NCBI RefSeq assembly: GCF_012641275.1
Contig: NZ_JABAIA010000003.1
Span: 1,607,333-1,671,332 of the forward strand
Length of the DNA: 64,000 bases
DNA from: Chitinophaga varians
GTDB taxonomy: Bacteria; Bacteroidota; Bacteroidia; Chitinophagales; Chitinophagaceae
Reading direction: 5' to 3'
Within the stretch, counting starts at the first letter, position 1, and the number at the start of each line of letters is the position of its first letter. The position numbers and the translations under genes were made by a program. Shown here in pieces: positions 43,697-51,693 of this stretch. The notes beneath the pieces are model-generated. The model had not been told where the DNA came from, ran no database searches, and worked only from the letters and a program-made list of their open reading frames with translations.

Positions 43697-45190
43697 TCAC
43701 GCAAAGTATCCGTGTATAAACCATTCCGGCTTATGTTCCCCATAATGCCCGGAGCGAAACAACCAATACCTGCCTCCTTCTTCATCTTCCACCTGGTAAT
43801 AATCCCTTTGTAATCCTTTTTCAATCCACCATTCGCGTTCTATCCTTTCCGGCCCGTCGGCCTTTACCACTTTATGGATTTTACCTTTATGGATAAAAAG
43901 CATCGGCGGATAGTCCGGGATTGGTGCAGACACTTCGATGCGCACTGGTGCGCCCAGCAGGCTTACCGGCCGTACCAGATGTTCCGGCCATGCCACTGTT
44001 GCCGCCTCCTGCACATCGTTTGTTTGCCTGATGGAACGTTCCGGCCAGTGGTGTTCTTCCGGCAGGTAACGGTGAATGGCAGCAGTGCCGATACGGCTCT
44101 CCAGCCGGTCCAGCAGTTTGGTCACCGCATCTTTTTTGCCGCAGGTGTCCAGGTCCCACAGCCGTTCCTGTTGCGTTGTCAAACCCTCCACCACCGGCGC
44201 TTCCATGACAAACAGCTCAATGCCCAGGTTCGGCTCGATCGTATCTATTTTTAATTCAAACAACCGGAACAGGTGTTCCAGGTTGCGCACGGGGCTGTTG
44301 GTGCCGATCTCCACCTGTTGCAGCCCGCCATCTGTGCGGTAACACAGAAGCCTTGCCTTACGCAGCCCTTTTTCTTCCTGCTGCAACCGTTGACAAATTG
44401 CTTCCAGCAGTTTCCGGATGGCGACTTCAATTCCCGGGGCGGTACGTATCGGGTCGAAGCAGGGAAGCCGCTCCACATAAGGATCGGGAGGCTGTACCGG
44501 CACCAGTGGTTCCGGTATGGTGCCCAGTACTTTGCCGAGGCGTTCCAGTACCGGTACACCGAAGCGCCGCCGCAATACGGCCGGGGGCATGTCCATAAAC
44601 AGCCCGATCTGTGTAAGTCCTAATTTCCGCAGGCGGTCTGTTATAGCCTGTTCCAGCCGCAGCGCTTCCGGCGGCAGGTCCCGCATTACAGCGGCCTGGC
44701 CACCCGGCGCAATCACCGGATGTGTAGTGCCATAGCGGGCCACCGCCCAGGCCGCCGCCATGGTGTCTGCAATGGCCGCACGCACATGATAGCCGCCGGC
44801 CTGCAGCCTGGTGACGATATTTTCAAAGTAGGCATCCTCTCCTCCCCACAAATGCGTACAGCCACTGATGTCCAGTACAAGGCCGTCAGGCCCGTCTATC
44901 CCCGTGACGGGCGTAAAACGGTAACACCAGATGGCCAGGGATACGAGCAGTTTATCCTGGGAAGGATCTTCATCATAATATAACAGGTCCGGATATACGG
45001 CCCTGGCATCTGCCAGCACTGTTCCCGGCAGAATGCCCAGCTGGCCGGCCTCCCGGCTGACAGACCGGATAACGGTCCTGCCCCGCTCCGGCGCCACCAA
45101 TACAAAAGGCTGCTGCCGGAGCCCCGGATAACGCAGCGCCAGCCGGTCGGCCGCCAGATGACGAAACCAGACTGCCATGTAACGCTTCAT
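43697..45190 (-). CDS. imuB: Y-family polymerase-like protein ImuB
   Basis: A 497-residue protein with the Y-family fold but without the full catalytic acid set. The N-terminal motif reads MAVWFRHLAADRL instead of a DxD-type block, and the later site reads GLVLDISGCTHLWGG rather than SxDE. This is the known ImuB condition: it is thought to be inactive as a polymerase and to link the mutasome to the beta clamp and DnaE2. It lies 4 nt after imuA and 11 nt before dnaE2. Confidence 0.9.
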   Translation of the reverse strand: MKRYMAVWFRHLAADRLALRYPGLRQQPFVLVAPERGRTVIRSVSREAGQLGILPGTVLADARAVYPDLLYYDEDPSQDKLLVSLAIWCYRFTPVTGIDGPDGLVLDISGCTHLWGGEDAYFENIVTRLQAGGYHVRAAIADTMAAAWAVARYGTTHPVIAPGGQAAVMRDLPPEALRLEQAITDRLRKLGLTQIGLFMDMPPAVLRRRFGVPVLERLGKVLGTIPEPLVPVQPPDPYVERLPCFDPIRTAPGIEVAIRKLLEAICQRLQQEEKGLRKARLLCYRTDGGLQQVEIGTNSPVRNLEHLFRLFELKIDTIEPNLGIELFVMEAPVVEGLTTQQERLWDLDTCGKKDAVTKLLDRLESRIGTAAIHRYLPEEHHWPERSIRQTNDVQEAATVAWPEHLVRPVSLLGAPVRIEVSAPIPDYPPMLFIHKGKIHKVVKADGPERIEREWWIEKGLQRDYYQVEDEEGGRYWLFRSGHYGEHKPEWFIHGYFA

Positions 45191-45194
45191 ACGA

Positions 45195-45929
45195 TTAACC
45201 AGCTTTGATATAAATATTTTGTTCTTCCATGCTTTCTGTACCTCCCGGCTGAAACTGTTGCCCGTCCCACATTATCTGCCAGCTGCCCGGCTTCCCGTTG
45301 CGGACTTTTAACAGCGCCACCTGCCATTGCGGATATCCTACGCCCGGCAGCCCTTCCTCCATGAGACTGGCCACCGGCGTGATCATCCACCGGGTGGTGC
45401 AAACAGTGTTCTCCACGCTGCGCGGACGGTGCCGGTGCAACAGGCAGGGCACCCCGCTTTTCTCTATGGCCAGCTGAAGACGTCGCAATGCAACAGGATG
45501 AATGTCCGGCGCCTCTCCCACCACAGCCGCCAGTGCATTACATTTCAGACATTCTTCCACTACCCATAACATCTCTTTCTCTGATACCAGGTCTATAAAA
45601 ATGATCCTGTCCGGTACCAGGCAAAATGTTTTTAATCCCGGCGGAAACAGCGTCCGGTGGGCCCCTACCCATACCGCCATTTCCTGGCCTTTCATGATAC
45701 GGCTCAGCAGCCCAGCCATGAACCCCAGCGTGGCCGCTGCCGTTTCACTATTATGACTAATGAATTCATGGGTGCCACGGAAAGGGAAACAATGCCCCGG
45801 AAATGCCGCATTCAAAGGGCCCAGGTCGGGATGATCATTGGAATGGGATGAAAATACAGTCCCCCCTGAAGAAAGAATTTCCCCTCTCAGCCTGGCTATC
45901 ACCTCATTTCTTTCAGCTGACTGTTTCAT
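45195..45929 (-). CDS. imuA: ImuA-like mutasome protein
   Basis: A 244-residue RecA/SulA-like protein, first gene of the operon. It has the ImuA features GTHEFISHNSETAAATLGFMAGLL, VWVGAHRTLFPPGL and FIDLVSEKEMLWVVEECL. No intact Walker A is evident. In the known mutasome ImuA regulates or recruits ImuB and DnaE2. Its promoter region holds two copies of a GGCA-N7-TGCC operator shared with the divergent S24 regulator, so it is probably repressed by that protein until DNA damage. Confidence 0.85.
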   Translation of the reverse strand: MKQSAERNEVIARLRGEILSSGGTVFSSHSNDHPDLGPLNAAFPGHCFPFRGTHEFISHNSETAAATLGFMAGLLSRIMKGQEMAVWVGAHRTLFPPGLKTFCLVPDRIIFIDLVSEKEMLWVVEECLKCNALAAVVGEAPDIHPVALRRLQLAIEKSGVPCLLHRHRPRSVENTVCTTRWMITPVASLMEEGLPGVGYPQWQVALLKVRNGKPGSWQIMWDGQQFQPGGTESMEEQNIYIKAG

Positions 45930-45951
45930 ATTTCAAAAAGTTGACTTATAT

Positions 45952-45991
45952 TTGGCACTAATAATGCCAATACACCGGCAGTAATAATGCC
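45952..45991. promoter_or_regulatory. Two tandem GGCA-N7-TGCC operators
   Basis: Operator 1 core is GGCACTAATAATGCC (45954-45968), extended to TTGGCA...TGCCAA at 45952-45970. Operator 2 core is GGCAGTAATAATGCC (45977-45991). The two differ at one of 15 core positions and their centres are 23 nt apart, about two helical turns. Operator 1 overlaps the TATATTTG -7 box (45947-45954) of the plus-strand regulator gene. They lie in the 70-nt divergent region between imuA and the S24 regulator, so binding would control both. Confidence 0.85.
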
Positions 45992-45999
45992 AAAAAAAT

Positions 46000-46824
46000 A
46001 TGAAAGAACAAAATAATTTTTGGGCCGCTAACCTGAAATTTCTCCGTAACCGGAAAAAGATGACACAGGATGACCTGGCCACCGCCCTACAATTTACCCG
46101 TACCAAATTAAAGGCATTGGAAACCGGCGCCACCCGTAATCCTCCACTGGAGGACCAGGTGCTGATATCAGATTTTTTTAAGGTTGACATCGACACTTTT
46201 GTACGCCTCGACCTGTCCCAACTGGGAGAACTGCATCTGCGGGAACTGGAAGCCGGGGACATGAGTTATGTGACTGGAAAAAAGATGCGGGTGCTGGCCA
46301 CCACCATCACACCAGACAACAAGGAACAGGTGGAAATGGTATCTCATAGCGTACAGGCCGGATACACCGCTGGCTATGCCGATCCGGATTATATCTCCAG
46401 CCTCCCCGTGTTTCATATGCCGCAGCTCCCGGCTGACCGGAAGTTCCGGATGTTCCCTGTTAAAGGAGAATCCATGCTGCCCGTTCCGGAAGGCGCTTAT
46501 GTGATCGTAGAATATATACAGGACTGGTCTGCCCTGAAAGACGGCACTCCCTGCGTGGTGATCACCAAAAACGAAGGCATCGTTTTTAAAGTCGTTTATA
46601 ACCGTATTCAACAAAACGGCCTGTTACACCTGGTGTCACTGAATCCGTTGTTCAAACCTTATGATCTTCCGGTAAGTGAAGTACTGGAAATGTGGAAATA
46701 CCACAGCTACTGGACAAACACGGACTTGTCGCCACAGTCTGATATGGACGCTATTTTACAGGCATTGGGGAAACTGGATGCGAAAGTAGACAAGCTGGTG
46801 TCTAGCACGGACACCGTCAGCTAA
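46000..46824 (+). CDS. LexA-like regulator: HTH plus S24 peptidase domain
   Basis: A 274-residue regulator. Residues about 5-65 form an XRE-type helix-turn-helix (LKFLRNRKKMTQDDLATAL, TRTKLKALETG). The C-terminal part (from about 140) is an S24 self-cleavage domain. The catalytic Ser lies in VKGESMLPVPEG and the Lys is probably in NEGIVFKVVYN, 60-70 residues on. Family members cut themselves when RecA is activated by DNA damage. The divergent imu operon and the shared operators make it the likely local SOS-type switch. It ends about 50 nt before a strong terminator hairpin. Confidence 0.88.
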   Translation: MKEQNNFWAANLKFLRNRKKMTQDDLATALQFTRTKLKALETGATRNPPLEDQVLISDFFKVDIDTFVRLDLSQLGELHLRELEAGDMSYVTGKKMRVLATTITPDNKEQVEMVSHSVQAGYTAGYADPDYISSLPVFHMPQLPADRKFRMFPVKGESMLPVPEGAYVIVEYIQDWSALKDGTPCVVITKNEGIVFKVVYNRIQQNGLLHLVSLNPLFKPYDLPVSEVLEMWKYHSYWTNTDLSPQSDMDAILQALGKLDAKVDKLVSSTDTVS

Positions 46825-46877
46825 AAGCAGCTGTTTGCATTCTGGCCTGGTAAATGCCGGGGTGACATCACATAAAA

Positions 46878-46905
46878 AAGAGGGTGCCTTTTGAGACACC
46901 CTCTT
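46878..46905. terminator. Terminator after the S24 regulator gene
   Basis: A 9-bp stem, AAGAGGGTG / CACCCTCTT (46878-46886, 46897-46905), with a 10-nt loop and an A tract to the left. It can act on the minus strand too, for the precursor gene ending at 47034. Confidence 0.7.
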
Positions 46906-47033
46906 GTACATCCACTATTTTTTCATGACCTTTTCCGGAGCAGCTATCTCAAGGAAATAAATGCACGGCGTTACAGAAATGAAGTTTCCGGTAACCGGAT
47001 ACGGTCACAGAGGAAGCATTGGGGCAGATGCGA

Positions 47034-47237
47034 TCAGCATATCTTTGAAATGCAGGTACGAACACAGGTTATAGCACCAGGGTCCCGGGAAGGGCATTCG
47101 AACCGGGTACAGAAGCAACTTCCCTGACAGGTAGTATCGGGCGTGGTTGCCCCGCCTGTTATTGTTCCCTGTGATAAACTGCTGATCACTTCCTTGTGAA
47201 GTGATATTTTAGCGAGATGTAGTTTTCTCTTTTTCAT
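47034..47237 (-). CDS. Putative RiPP (lanthipeptide-like) precursor 1
   Basis: A 67-residue peptide. The leader MKKRKLHLAKISLHKEVISS ends in a GG motif (TITGG at about 29). The core of 38 residues holds Thr and six Cys (TTCQGSCFCTRFECPS..., ...TCVRTCISKIC). The LNKE-like helix followed by GG matches leaders of class I lanthipeptide precursors common in Chitinophaga, though GG leaders also occur in other RiPP families. No LanB, LanC, radical SAM or dedicated protease/exporter gene is near. An inverted repeat lies 42 nt upstream of the start. Confidence 0.7.
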   Translation of the reverse strand: MKKRKLHLAKISLHKEVISSLSQGTITGGATTPDTTCQGSCFCTRFECPSRDPGAITCVRTCISKIC

Positions 47238-47279
47238 AACGAAACTATTTTTAGTACATCATAAATTTCGGGCCTCTGT

Positions 47280-47296
47280 CTGCATAAAACGTGCAG
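47280..47296. promoter_or_regulatory. Inverted repeat CTGCA-N7-TGCAG ahead of precursor 1
   Basis: CTGCATAAAACGTGCAG, 17 nt, ending 42 nt before ATG 47237. The same 5-7-5 pattern is at 47975-47991 and 51562-51578, each 41 nt before another precursor start. Probably an operator or activator site. Confidence 0.65.
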
Positions 47297-47346
47297 CAGT
47301 TTGACCTTACAGTTATTTCGTGCTGACCAGACGATATCGACACAAC

Positions 47347-47373
47347 AAAGGGTTGCAACAGGTGCAACCCTTT
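47347..47373. terminator. Hairpin between precursors 1 and 2
   Basis: An 11-bp perfect stem, AAAGGGTTGCA / TGCAACCCTTT, with a 5-nt loop. It follows the end of precursor 2 on the minus strand, but the U tail there is weak; the plus strand has a short TTTT. It may be a terminator or an RNA-stabilising hairpin. Confidence 0.5.
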
Positions 47374-47410
47374 TAAATTCATGCTACTGTTCAGATTACC
47401 CGTTATGTCA

Positions 47411-47611
47411 TCAGCATGCTGTAACCGGGCAGGAAACATCCTGTGTCTGGCACACATCCAGTATGGAACAGAAACAGCTTGCGAAACAGGTTTTAAGACA
47501 GGTTTGTTCGCGTACAGTGATGGCTCCGCCTACTATTTTGTCCTGGGACAAATCACTGATCACTTCTTTGTTGAGGGAGAGTTTGGAAAGATTCACTTTT
47601 TTCTTTTTCAT
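47411..47611 (-). CDS. Putative RiPP (lanthipeptide-like) precursor 2
   Basis: A 66-residue peptide with leader MKKKKVNLSKLSLNKEVISD and the end LSQDKIVGG at residue 29. The core has seven Cys (EQTCLKTCFASCFCS, DVCQTQDVSCPVTAC) and few Ser/Thr. It is nearly a copy of precursor 4 (51320-51520), with the same REQTCL start and SCPVTAC end. The similarity goes on into the downstream DNA, so one arose from the other. No CTGCA-N7-TGCAG site lies before this gene; it may be read from the promoter of precursor 3. Confidence 0.72.
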   Translation of the reverse strand: MKKKKVNLSKLSLNKEVISDLSQDKIVGGAITVREQTCLKTCFASCFCSILDVCQTQDVSCPVTAC

Positions 47612-47711
47612 AACGGATTTTTTCCGGGTTAAATAATAACTGAATTATCAGGTAACATCATGGGCACCGCAACGGACTTGTTGGCAGGCAGGTAAGAATA
47701 CAGGAGCTCGC

Positions 47712-47933
47712 TTATTCAACCGGGCATAATTGGGTTACACCGCATACTATAAGGCAGGAAAGCTTAGGCTGAGTTTGAGGTTGACAGTCGAATACACTGC
47801 AAAGACAGCTTTCAAGACATGATTTAAAACAGGTGTTCGCAGTGGCGCCCCCTGTTATTTTTTCCTGGGATAAATTACTAATCACTTCTTTGTTGAGCGA
47901 CAGTTTGGTGAGATTTACCTTTCTTTTTTTCAT
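47712..47933 (-). CDS. Putative RiPP (lanthipeptide-like) precursor 3
   Basis: A 73-residue peptide. The leader MKKRKVNLTKLSLNKEVISN ends ...LSQEKITGG. The core has seven Cys with a TCFKSCLESCLCSVFDC run and a longer tail ending LCPVE. Two residues after the last Cys depart from the Cys-terminal ends of the other precursors. The 5' leader DNA has the TTCCGTT-ATG junction shared with precursors 2 and 4 in nearly the same form, and a CTGCA-N7-TGCAG repeat 41 nt upstream. Confidence 0.72.
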   Translation of the reverse strand: MKKRKVNLTKLSLNKEVISNLSQEKITGGATANTCFKSCLESCLCSVFDCQPQTQPKLSCLIVCGVTQLCPVE

Positions 47934-47974
47934 AACGGAATATTTTAGATGAAATATAAAATTCGCGTTTGCGC

Positions 47975-47991
47975 CTGCATAAATTATGCAG
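47975..47991. promoter_or_regulatory. Inverted repeat CTGCA-N7-TGCAG ahead of precursor 3
   Basis: CTGCATAAATTATGCAG, a perfect 17-nt palindrome (8-bp arms), ending 41 nt before ATG 47933. A TATATTTC sequence resembling the -7 box lies between it and the gene. Confidence 0.68.
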
Positions 47992-48140
47992 TAGCAGCGT
48001 TTTTTACCTTTAAAAGGAGTTTATCTTTTTACTGCAATCATGTTTCACCGCAATCACTTTACCATGCTCTTTTTATAATTTGATCAATGAAAAACCTGGT
48101 AGCAATTCCACGTCTATTCAATAAGCATAAAGCATAACTT

Positions 48141-51100
48141 ATGAAACCCTCAGAACGCGAAACACCGCGGTTCCCTCACTGTGGGCATCTCACGCAAACA
48201 ATTCCCGGGATCTTCCAAAACACGGTAACGTTGATGCCACAGAAGACAGCCATCATTTTCAAGTCGGAAAGCATTACCTACCACGGGCTGAACACAAAAG
48301 CCAACCAACTGGCCGGGCTTTTAACCAGGGCCGGTGCCGGTCCCGGCGTCATGATCGCTGTTTGTATGCCGCAAGGTATAGAACGTGTTATCTATACGCT
48401 GGCGGTAATGAAAACCGGCGCAGCCTACGTACCGCTCGACCCGGAGTATCCGGAAGCCAGGCTACACTTCATTCTCAGCGATACCGGCGCGGCCTTCGTT
48501 CTTACCAGTTCCTTGTTGCGGTCTAAATTCCCGGAATATCCCGGCCGTATTATCTTACCGGAAGAAGAGCAAACCGCCGCATTGCCCGCAGAAGACTTGC
48601 AGGTGAACATACAGCCCGATGACATATTGTATGTCATCTATACCTCCGGTAGTACAGGTGTTCCCAAAGGCGTAGTGGTAGAGCAAGGCGCCGTACTCAG
48701 CTTTATACAGGACTACCCTGAAGCCATAGGCATTACATCCGAAAGCATTGCTGTACAGCTACTGTCTTTCAGCTTTGACGCCGCTTTTATGGACCTGTGG
48801 ATACCACTGCTCGTGGGAGCCACGCTGCATCTTTATCCGGACAATAAACTGCTGGGCGAAGCTCTGATGGACTACATCCGGCAACACCACATTAACATCC
48901 TGGCAATGATTACGCCGACCATCCTGGCTTCCCTGCCAACAAACGGAGACATTGGCCATCTGAAAATTATCGGTGTGGGTGGAGATGTGTGCCCGGAAAA
49001 CCTGGTCCTTCACTGGATGAACAAAGTAAAACTATATAACGCTTACGGACCTACGGAGACCACCATCGCAGTTACCTGTCACCCATACCAGCCAGGGCAA
49101 AGTGCCCGTACTATCGGGAAACCACTGGGCAACGTGACCTTTCACGCGTTGGACACACACCTGCAACCAGTACCGGTGGGCAGCGAGGGCGAACTGTTTA
49201 TCGGCGGGGCCCAGCTCGCCAGGGAGTACCTGCACCGCCCTGATATCACCGCTGAAAGGTTCCTTCAGGTAACAACCGGCAACCTCGAAAACAGACGACT
49301 TTATAAAACAGGCGATCTGGTACGGATGTTACCCGACGGCAATTGGGAATTCATCGGCCGAAATGACCAACAGATAAAAGTCCGTGGTTTCCGCATAGAG
49401 CCGGGGGAAATAGAGCGCGCCATCACCGGCATTCCGGATGTTAAAGAAGCAGTGGTGACTGCCGTAAAAATGCCCCATGAACAAACAATACTTGCAGCCT
49501 TCATCACCCCACGGCAGTTTACCACACCCGATGAAGTCCGCCTGAAAACTGATATACGCAGCCGTTTACAGCAACAACTGCCTGCCCATATGGTCCCTGA
49601 CAGGCTCGTTATTCTCGAAAAAATGCCAATTACACCGAACGGTAAAATCAGTAAAGAAGCCTTGTCCGGCCTGGTCCATAGCGAACAGCTCTCACTGGAA
49701 GGTATATCCGAAGATAACATTGAAGACATTCTTGCCGCCGTCTGGAAACATGTGCTCCAGCTGCCGGAAGTAGCGGCAACAGACAATTTCACGGCGCTTG
49801 GCGGCCATTCGCTTAGTGCTGTGCGGATATTTACAGCGTTGCCGGAACTGTTGCGGAAGAATTTGCAACTGGCAGACATCTACCAGTTTCCAACCATTGA
49901 AAAACTGGCAGCAGAAATAAGGCGCCGCCAAAGCCTGATACCGCTCTCACAGGAAGAACGCATGAAAGTCAATACAGATATACTCCTCAACGATATTAAG
50001 CTCGATGCCGGCCATGATTATCCTACCGCCATTGACCCGTCTGTGCTGGCCAACCCTCAAAGGATATTGCTGACGGGGGCAACCGGATTCGTAGGCTCTC
50101 ACCTGCTGCTGGAACTGATAGAAAAAACCAATGCCGATATATACTGCCTGGTACGCGCACAAAATAAAGCCCATGCGATGGAGCGGATAAAGTCAGTATT
50201 TGACAGATACCGGTTAAAATGGCCGGCAACAAAAGCCCACCGCATTATTCCCGTTACAGGCGACTTTTGTTTTCCTTATCTGGGTATGCCTGCCCGCGAT
50301 TTTTATCAACTGGCAGAGGAAATTGAAATAGTGTACCACTCCGGTGGCTCTGTGAATTATATACAGCCTTACTCTATCCTTAAATCCGTGAATGTGGACG
50401 GTGCCCAGCAGGTGATCCTGTTTGCCACCACCGGCAAACTTAAATACCTGATAGAATGCTCCACCATTGGCGTTTTCAGCTGGGGCAGGCCTGTCACCGG
50501 CAAAACCTGGATGCGCGAAGACGATCCTATTGACCAGAACCTCCCCGCTATCTGCCGGGATATGAACTATGTCAGAAGCAAATGGGTGGCTGAGAAAATA
50601 CTGGACCTGGCTCAGAAGAAAGGGCTGCCGGTAATCAATTTCCGACTGGGATTTGTTATGTGCAACAGCCAGACAGGCGCCACGGAAATGAACCAATGGT
50701 GGGGAAGCCTTGTCAGAAGCTGCCTGTCAACCGGCACGTTCCCGCTGATCATGGGACTGAAAGATGAGTTGGTGACGGTTGATTTTGTGGCGCAGGCAAT
50801 TGTCCACATTGCGAAAAACAAGGATGCAGTAGGTAAAAACTTCCACCTTGTGCCCGAACCTTACAACGACTTGTCTGTAACCGATTTTTTTGTAAAGATC
50901 AATGAACACTTTAACACCGGACTTACCGCTCAGCCGTTTCCCGAATGGCTCCTGCAATGGAAAAACAATCAAAACAACGCGTTGTACAGCCTGCTGAGCC
51001 TATTCACAGAAGACGTGGACCGGGGAAAATCGTTGATGGAAGTATATGAAAACACTTACTATCTGGACAAATCAAATACAGATACATTCCTTGCCGGAAG

Positions 51101-51179
51101 CGGCATCAGACCCACAGCTATCACAAAAGAACTGCTGACTGTATACCTGGATTACATGGGCGTTTTGCCTTCAGCATAA
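48141..51179 (+). CDS. NRPS-like enzyme: adenylation, carrier protein, thioester reductase
   Basis: A 1012-residue single-module enzyme. The adenylation domain (about 25-530) shows the ATP loop YTSGSTGVPKGVV, the A4 block FDAAFMDLW with its Asp (suggesting an amino-acid substrate), YGPTETTIAV and VRGFRIEPGEIE. The carrier domain carries the phosphopantetheine site LGGHSLSAVR at Ser557. The C-terminal reductase has TGATGFVGSHLL and the Tyr-Lys pair YVRSKWVAEK. There is no condensation domain. It should load one amino acid and release it as an aldehyde or alcohol, like Lys2-type or CAR-like enzymes. It is flanked by orphan RiPP precursors. Confidence 0.9.
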   Translation: MKPSERETPRFPHCGHLTQTIPGIFQNTVTLMPQKTAIIFKSESITYHGLNTKANQLAGLLTRAGAGPGVMIAVCMPQGIERVIYTLAVMKTGAAYVPLDPEYPEARLHFILSDTGAAFVLTSSLLRSKFPEYPGRIILPEEEQTAALPAEDLQVNIQPDDILYVIYTSGSTGVPKGVVVEQGAVLSFIQDYPEAIGITSESIAVQLLSFSFDAAFMDLWIPLLVGATLHLYPDNKLLGEALMDYIRQHHINILAMITPTILASLPTNGDIGHLKIIGVGGDVCPENLVLHWMNKVKLYNAYGPTETTIAVTCHPYQPGQSARTIGKPLGNVTFHALDTHLQPVPVGSEGELFIGGAQLAREYLHRPDITAERFLQVTTGNLENRRLYKTGDLVRMLPDGNWEFIGRNDQQIKVRGFRIEPGEIERAITGIPDVKEAVVTAVKMPHEQTILAAFITPRQFTTPDEVRLKTDIRSRLQQQLPAHMVPDRLVILEKMPITPNGKISKEALSGLVHSEQLSLEGISEDNIEDILAAVWKHVLQLPEVAATDNFTALGGHSLSAVRIFTALPELLRKNLQLADIYQFPTIEKLAAEIRRRQSLIPLSQEERMKVNTDILLNDIKLDAGHDYPTAIDPSVLANPQRILLTGATGFVGSHLLLELIEKTNADIYCLVRAQNKAHAMERIKSVFDRYRLKWPATKAHRIIPVTGDFCFPYLGMPARDFYQLAEEIEIVYHSGGSVNYIQPYSILKSVNVDGAQQVILFATTGKLKYLIECSTIGVFSWGRPVTGKTWMREDDPIDQNLPAICRDMNYVRSKWVAEKILDLAQKKGLPVINFRLGFVMCNSQTGATEMNQWWGSLVRSCLSTGTFPLIMGLKDELVTVDFVAQAIVHIAKNKDAVGKNFHLVPEPYNDLSVTDFFVKINEHFNTGLTAQPFPEWLLQWKNNQNNALYSLLSLFTEDVDRGKSLMEVYENTYYLDKSNTDTFLAGSGIRPTAITKELLTVYLDYMGVLPSA

Positions 51180-51225
51180 ATAAACGCCTTCAATAACCGG
51201 AATAAGTGCTGTAATTAGAAAAACA

Positions 51226-51261
51226 ACGGCCTGAGTATGGCATCCACCTTACTCAGGCCGT
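51226..51261. terminator. Bidirectional terminator between the NRPS-like gene and precursor 4
   Basis: A 12-bp perfect stem, ACGGCCTGAGTA / TACTCAGGCCGT, with a 12-nt loop. It lies 46 nt after the NRPS-like stop and 58 nt after the end of the convergent precursor 4. The A tract to the left gives the minus strand a U tail. Confidence 0.75.
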
Positions 51262-51319
51262 CTACATGCAGGCTACTGTTCAGATTGCCCGACGCATCGG
51301 TTAACACAACCGAATGTCA

Positions 51320-51520
51320 TCAACATGCTGTAACCGGGCAGGAAACGGCTTGGGTAATACATTCAATCAACACAGAACACAGGCAGCTTCCACCACAGGT
51401 CCTCAGGCAGGTTTGCTCGCGAACAGTGACTATCCCTCCTACTATTTTGTCCTGGGATAAATCGCTGATCACTTCTTTGTTCAGGGAGAGCTTGGGCAGA
51501 TTTACTTTTTTCTTTTTCAT
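51320..51520 (-). CDS. Putative RiPP (lanthipeptide-like) precursor 4
   Basis: A 66-residue peptide with leader MKKKKVNLPKLSLNKEVISD and ...LSQDKIVGG. The core has seven Cys (EQTCLRTCGGSCLCS, ECITQAVSCPVTAC). It is a near copy of precursor 2, differing mainly in the middle of the core, and shares sequence beyond the stop. A CTGCA-N7-TGCAG repeat lies 41 nt before the ATG. It is divergent from precursor 5. Confidence 0.72.
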   Translation of the reverse strand: MKKKKVNLPKLSLNKEVISDLSQDKIVGGIVTVREQTCLRTCGGSCLCSVLIECITQAVSCPVTAC

Positions 51521-51561
51521 AACGGAACATTTTGGATGAAATCTAAATATCGTCTTTACAT

Positions 51562-51578
51562 CTGCAGAGGGTATGCAG
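51562..51578. promoter_or_regulatory. Inverted repeat CTGCA-N7-TGCAG between precursors 4 and 5
   Basis: CTGCAGAGGGTATGCAG, 17 nt, ending 41 nt before ATG 51520. A further palindrome, GCAGTATATACTGC, overlaps its right end (51575-51588). The site lies in the divergent region and might act on precursor 5 as well. Confidence 0.65.
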
Positions 51579-51693
51579 TATATACTGCGCTATATTTTCA
51601 CTGCGCCCGCTTTTCAGCGATGGGAGTGGTTTTTAAACTGAAAAAAGTCCGCAGCAACCACTATGATATTTGATACTCACCTAAATCCGGGTT

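Noticed and set aside
46000..46824. The S24 regulator as a phage repressor.
   Set aside because: It faces the imu operon across shared operators and no phage genes are near.
46891..47127. A 78-aa plus-strand frame opposite precursor 1.
   Set aside because: It starts inside a terminator hairpin and reads opposite a gene with a recognisable leader; shadow frame.
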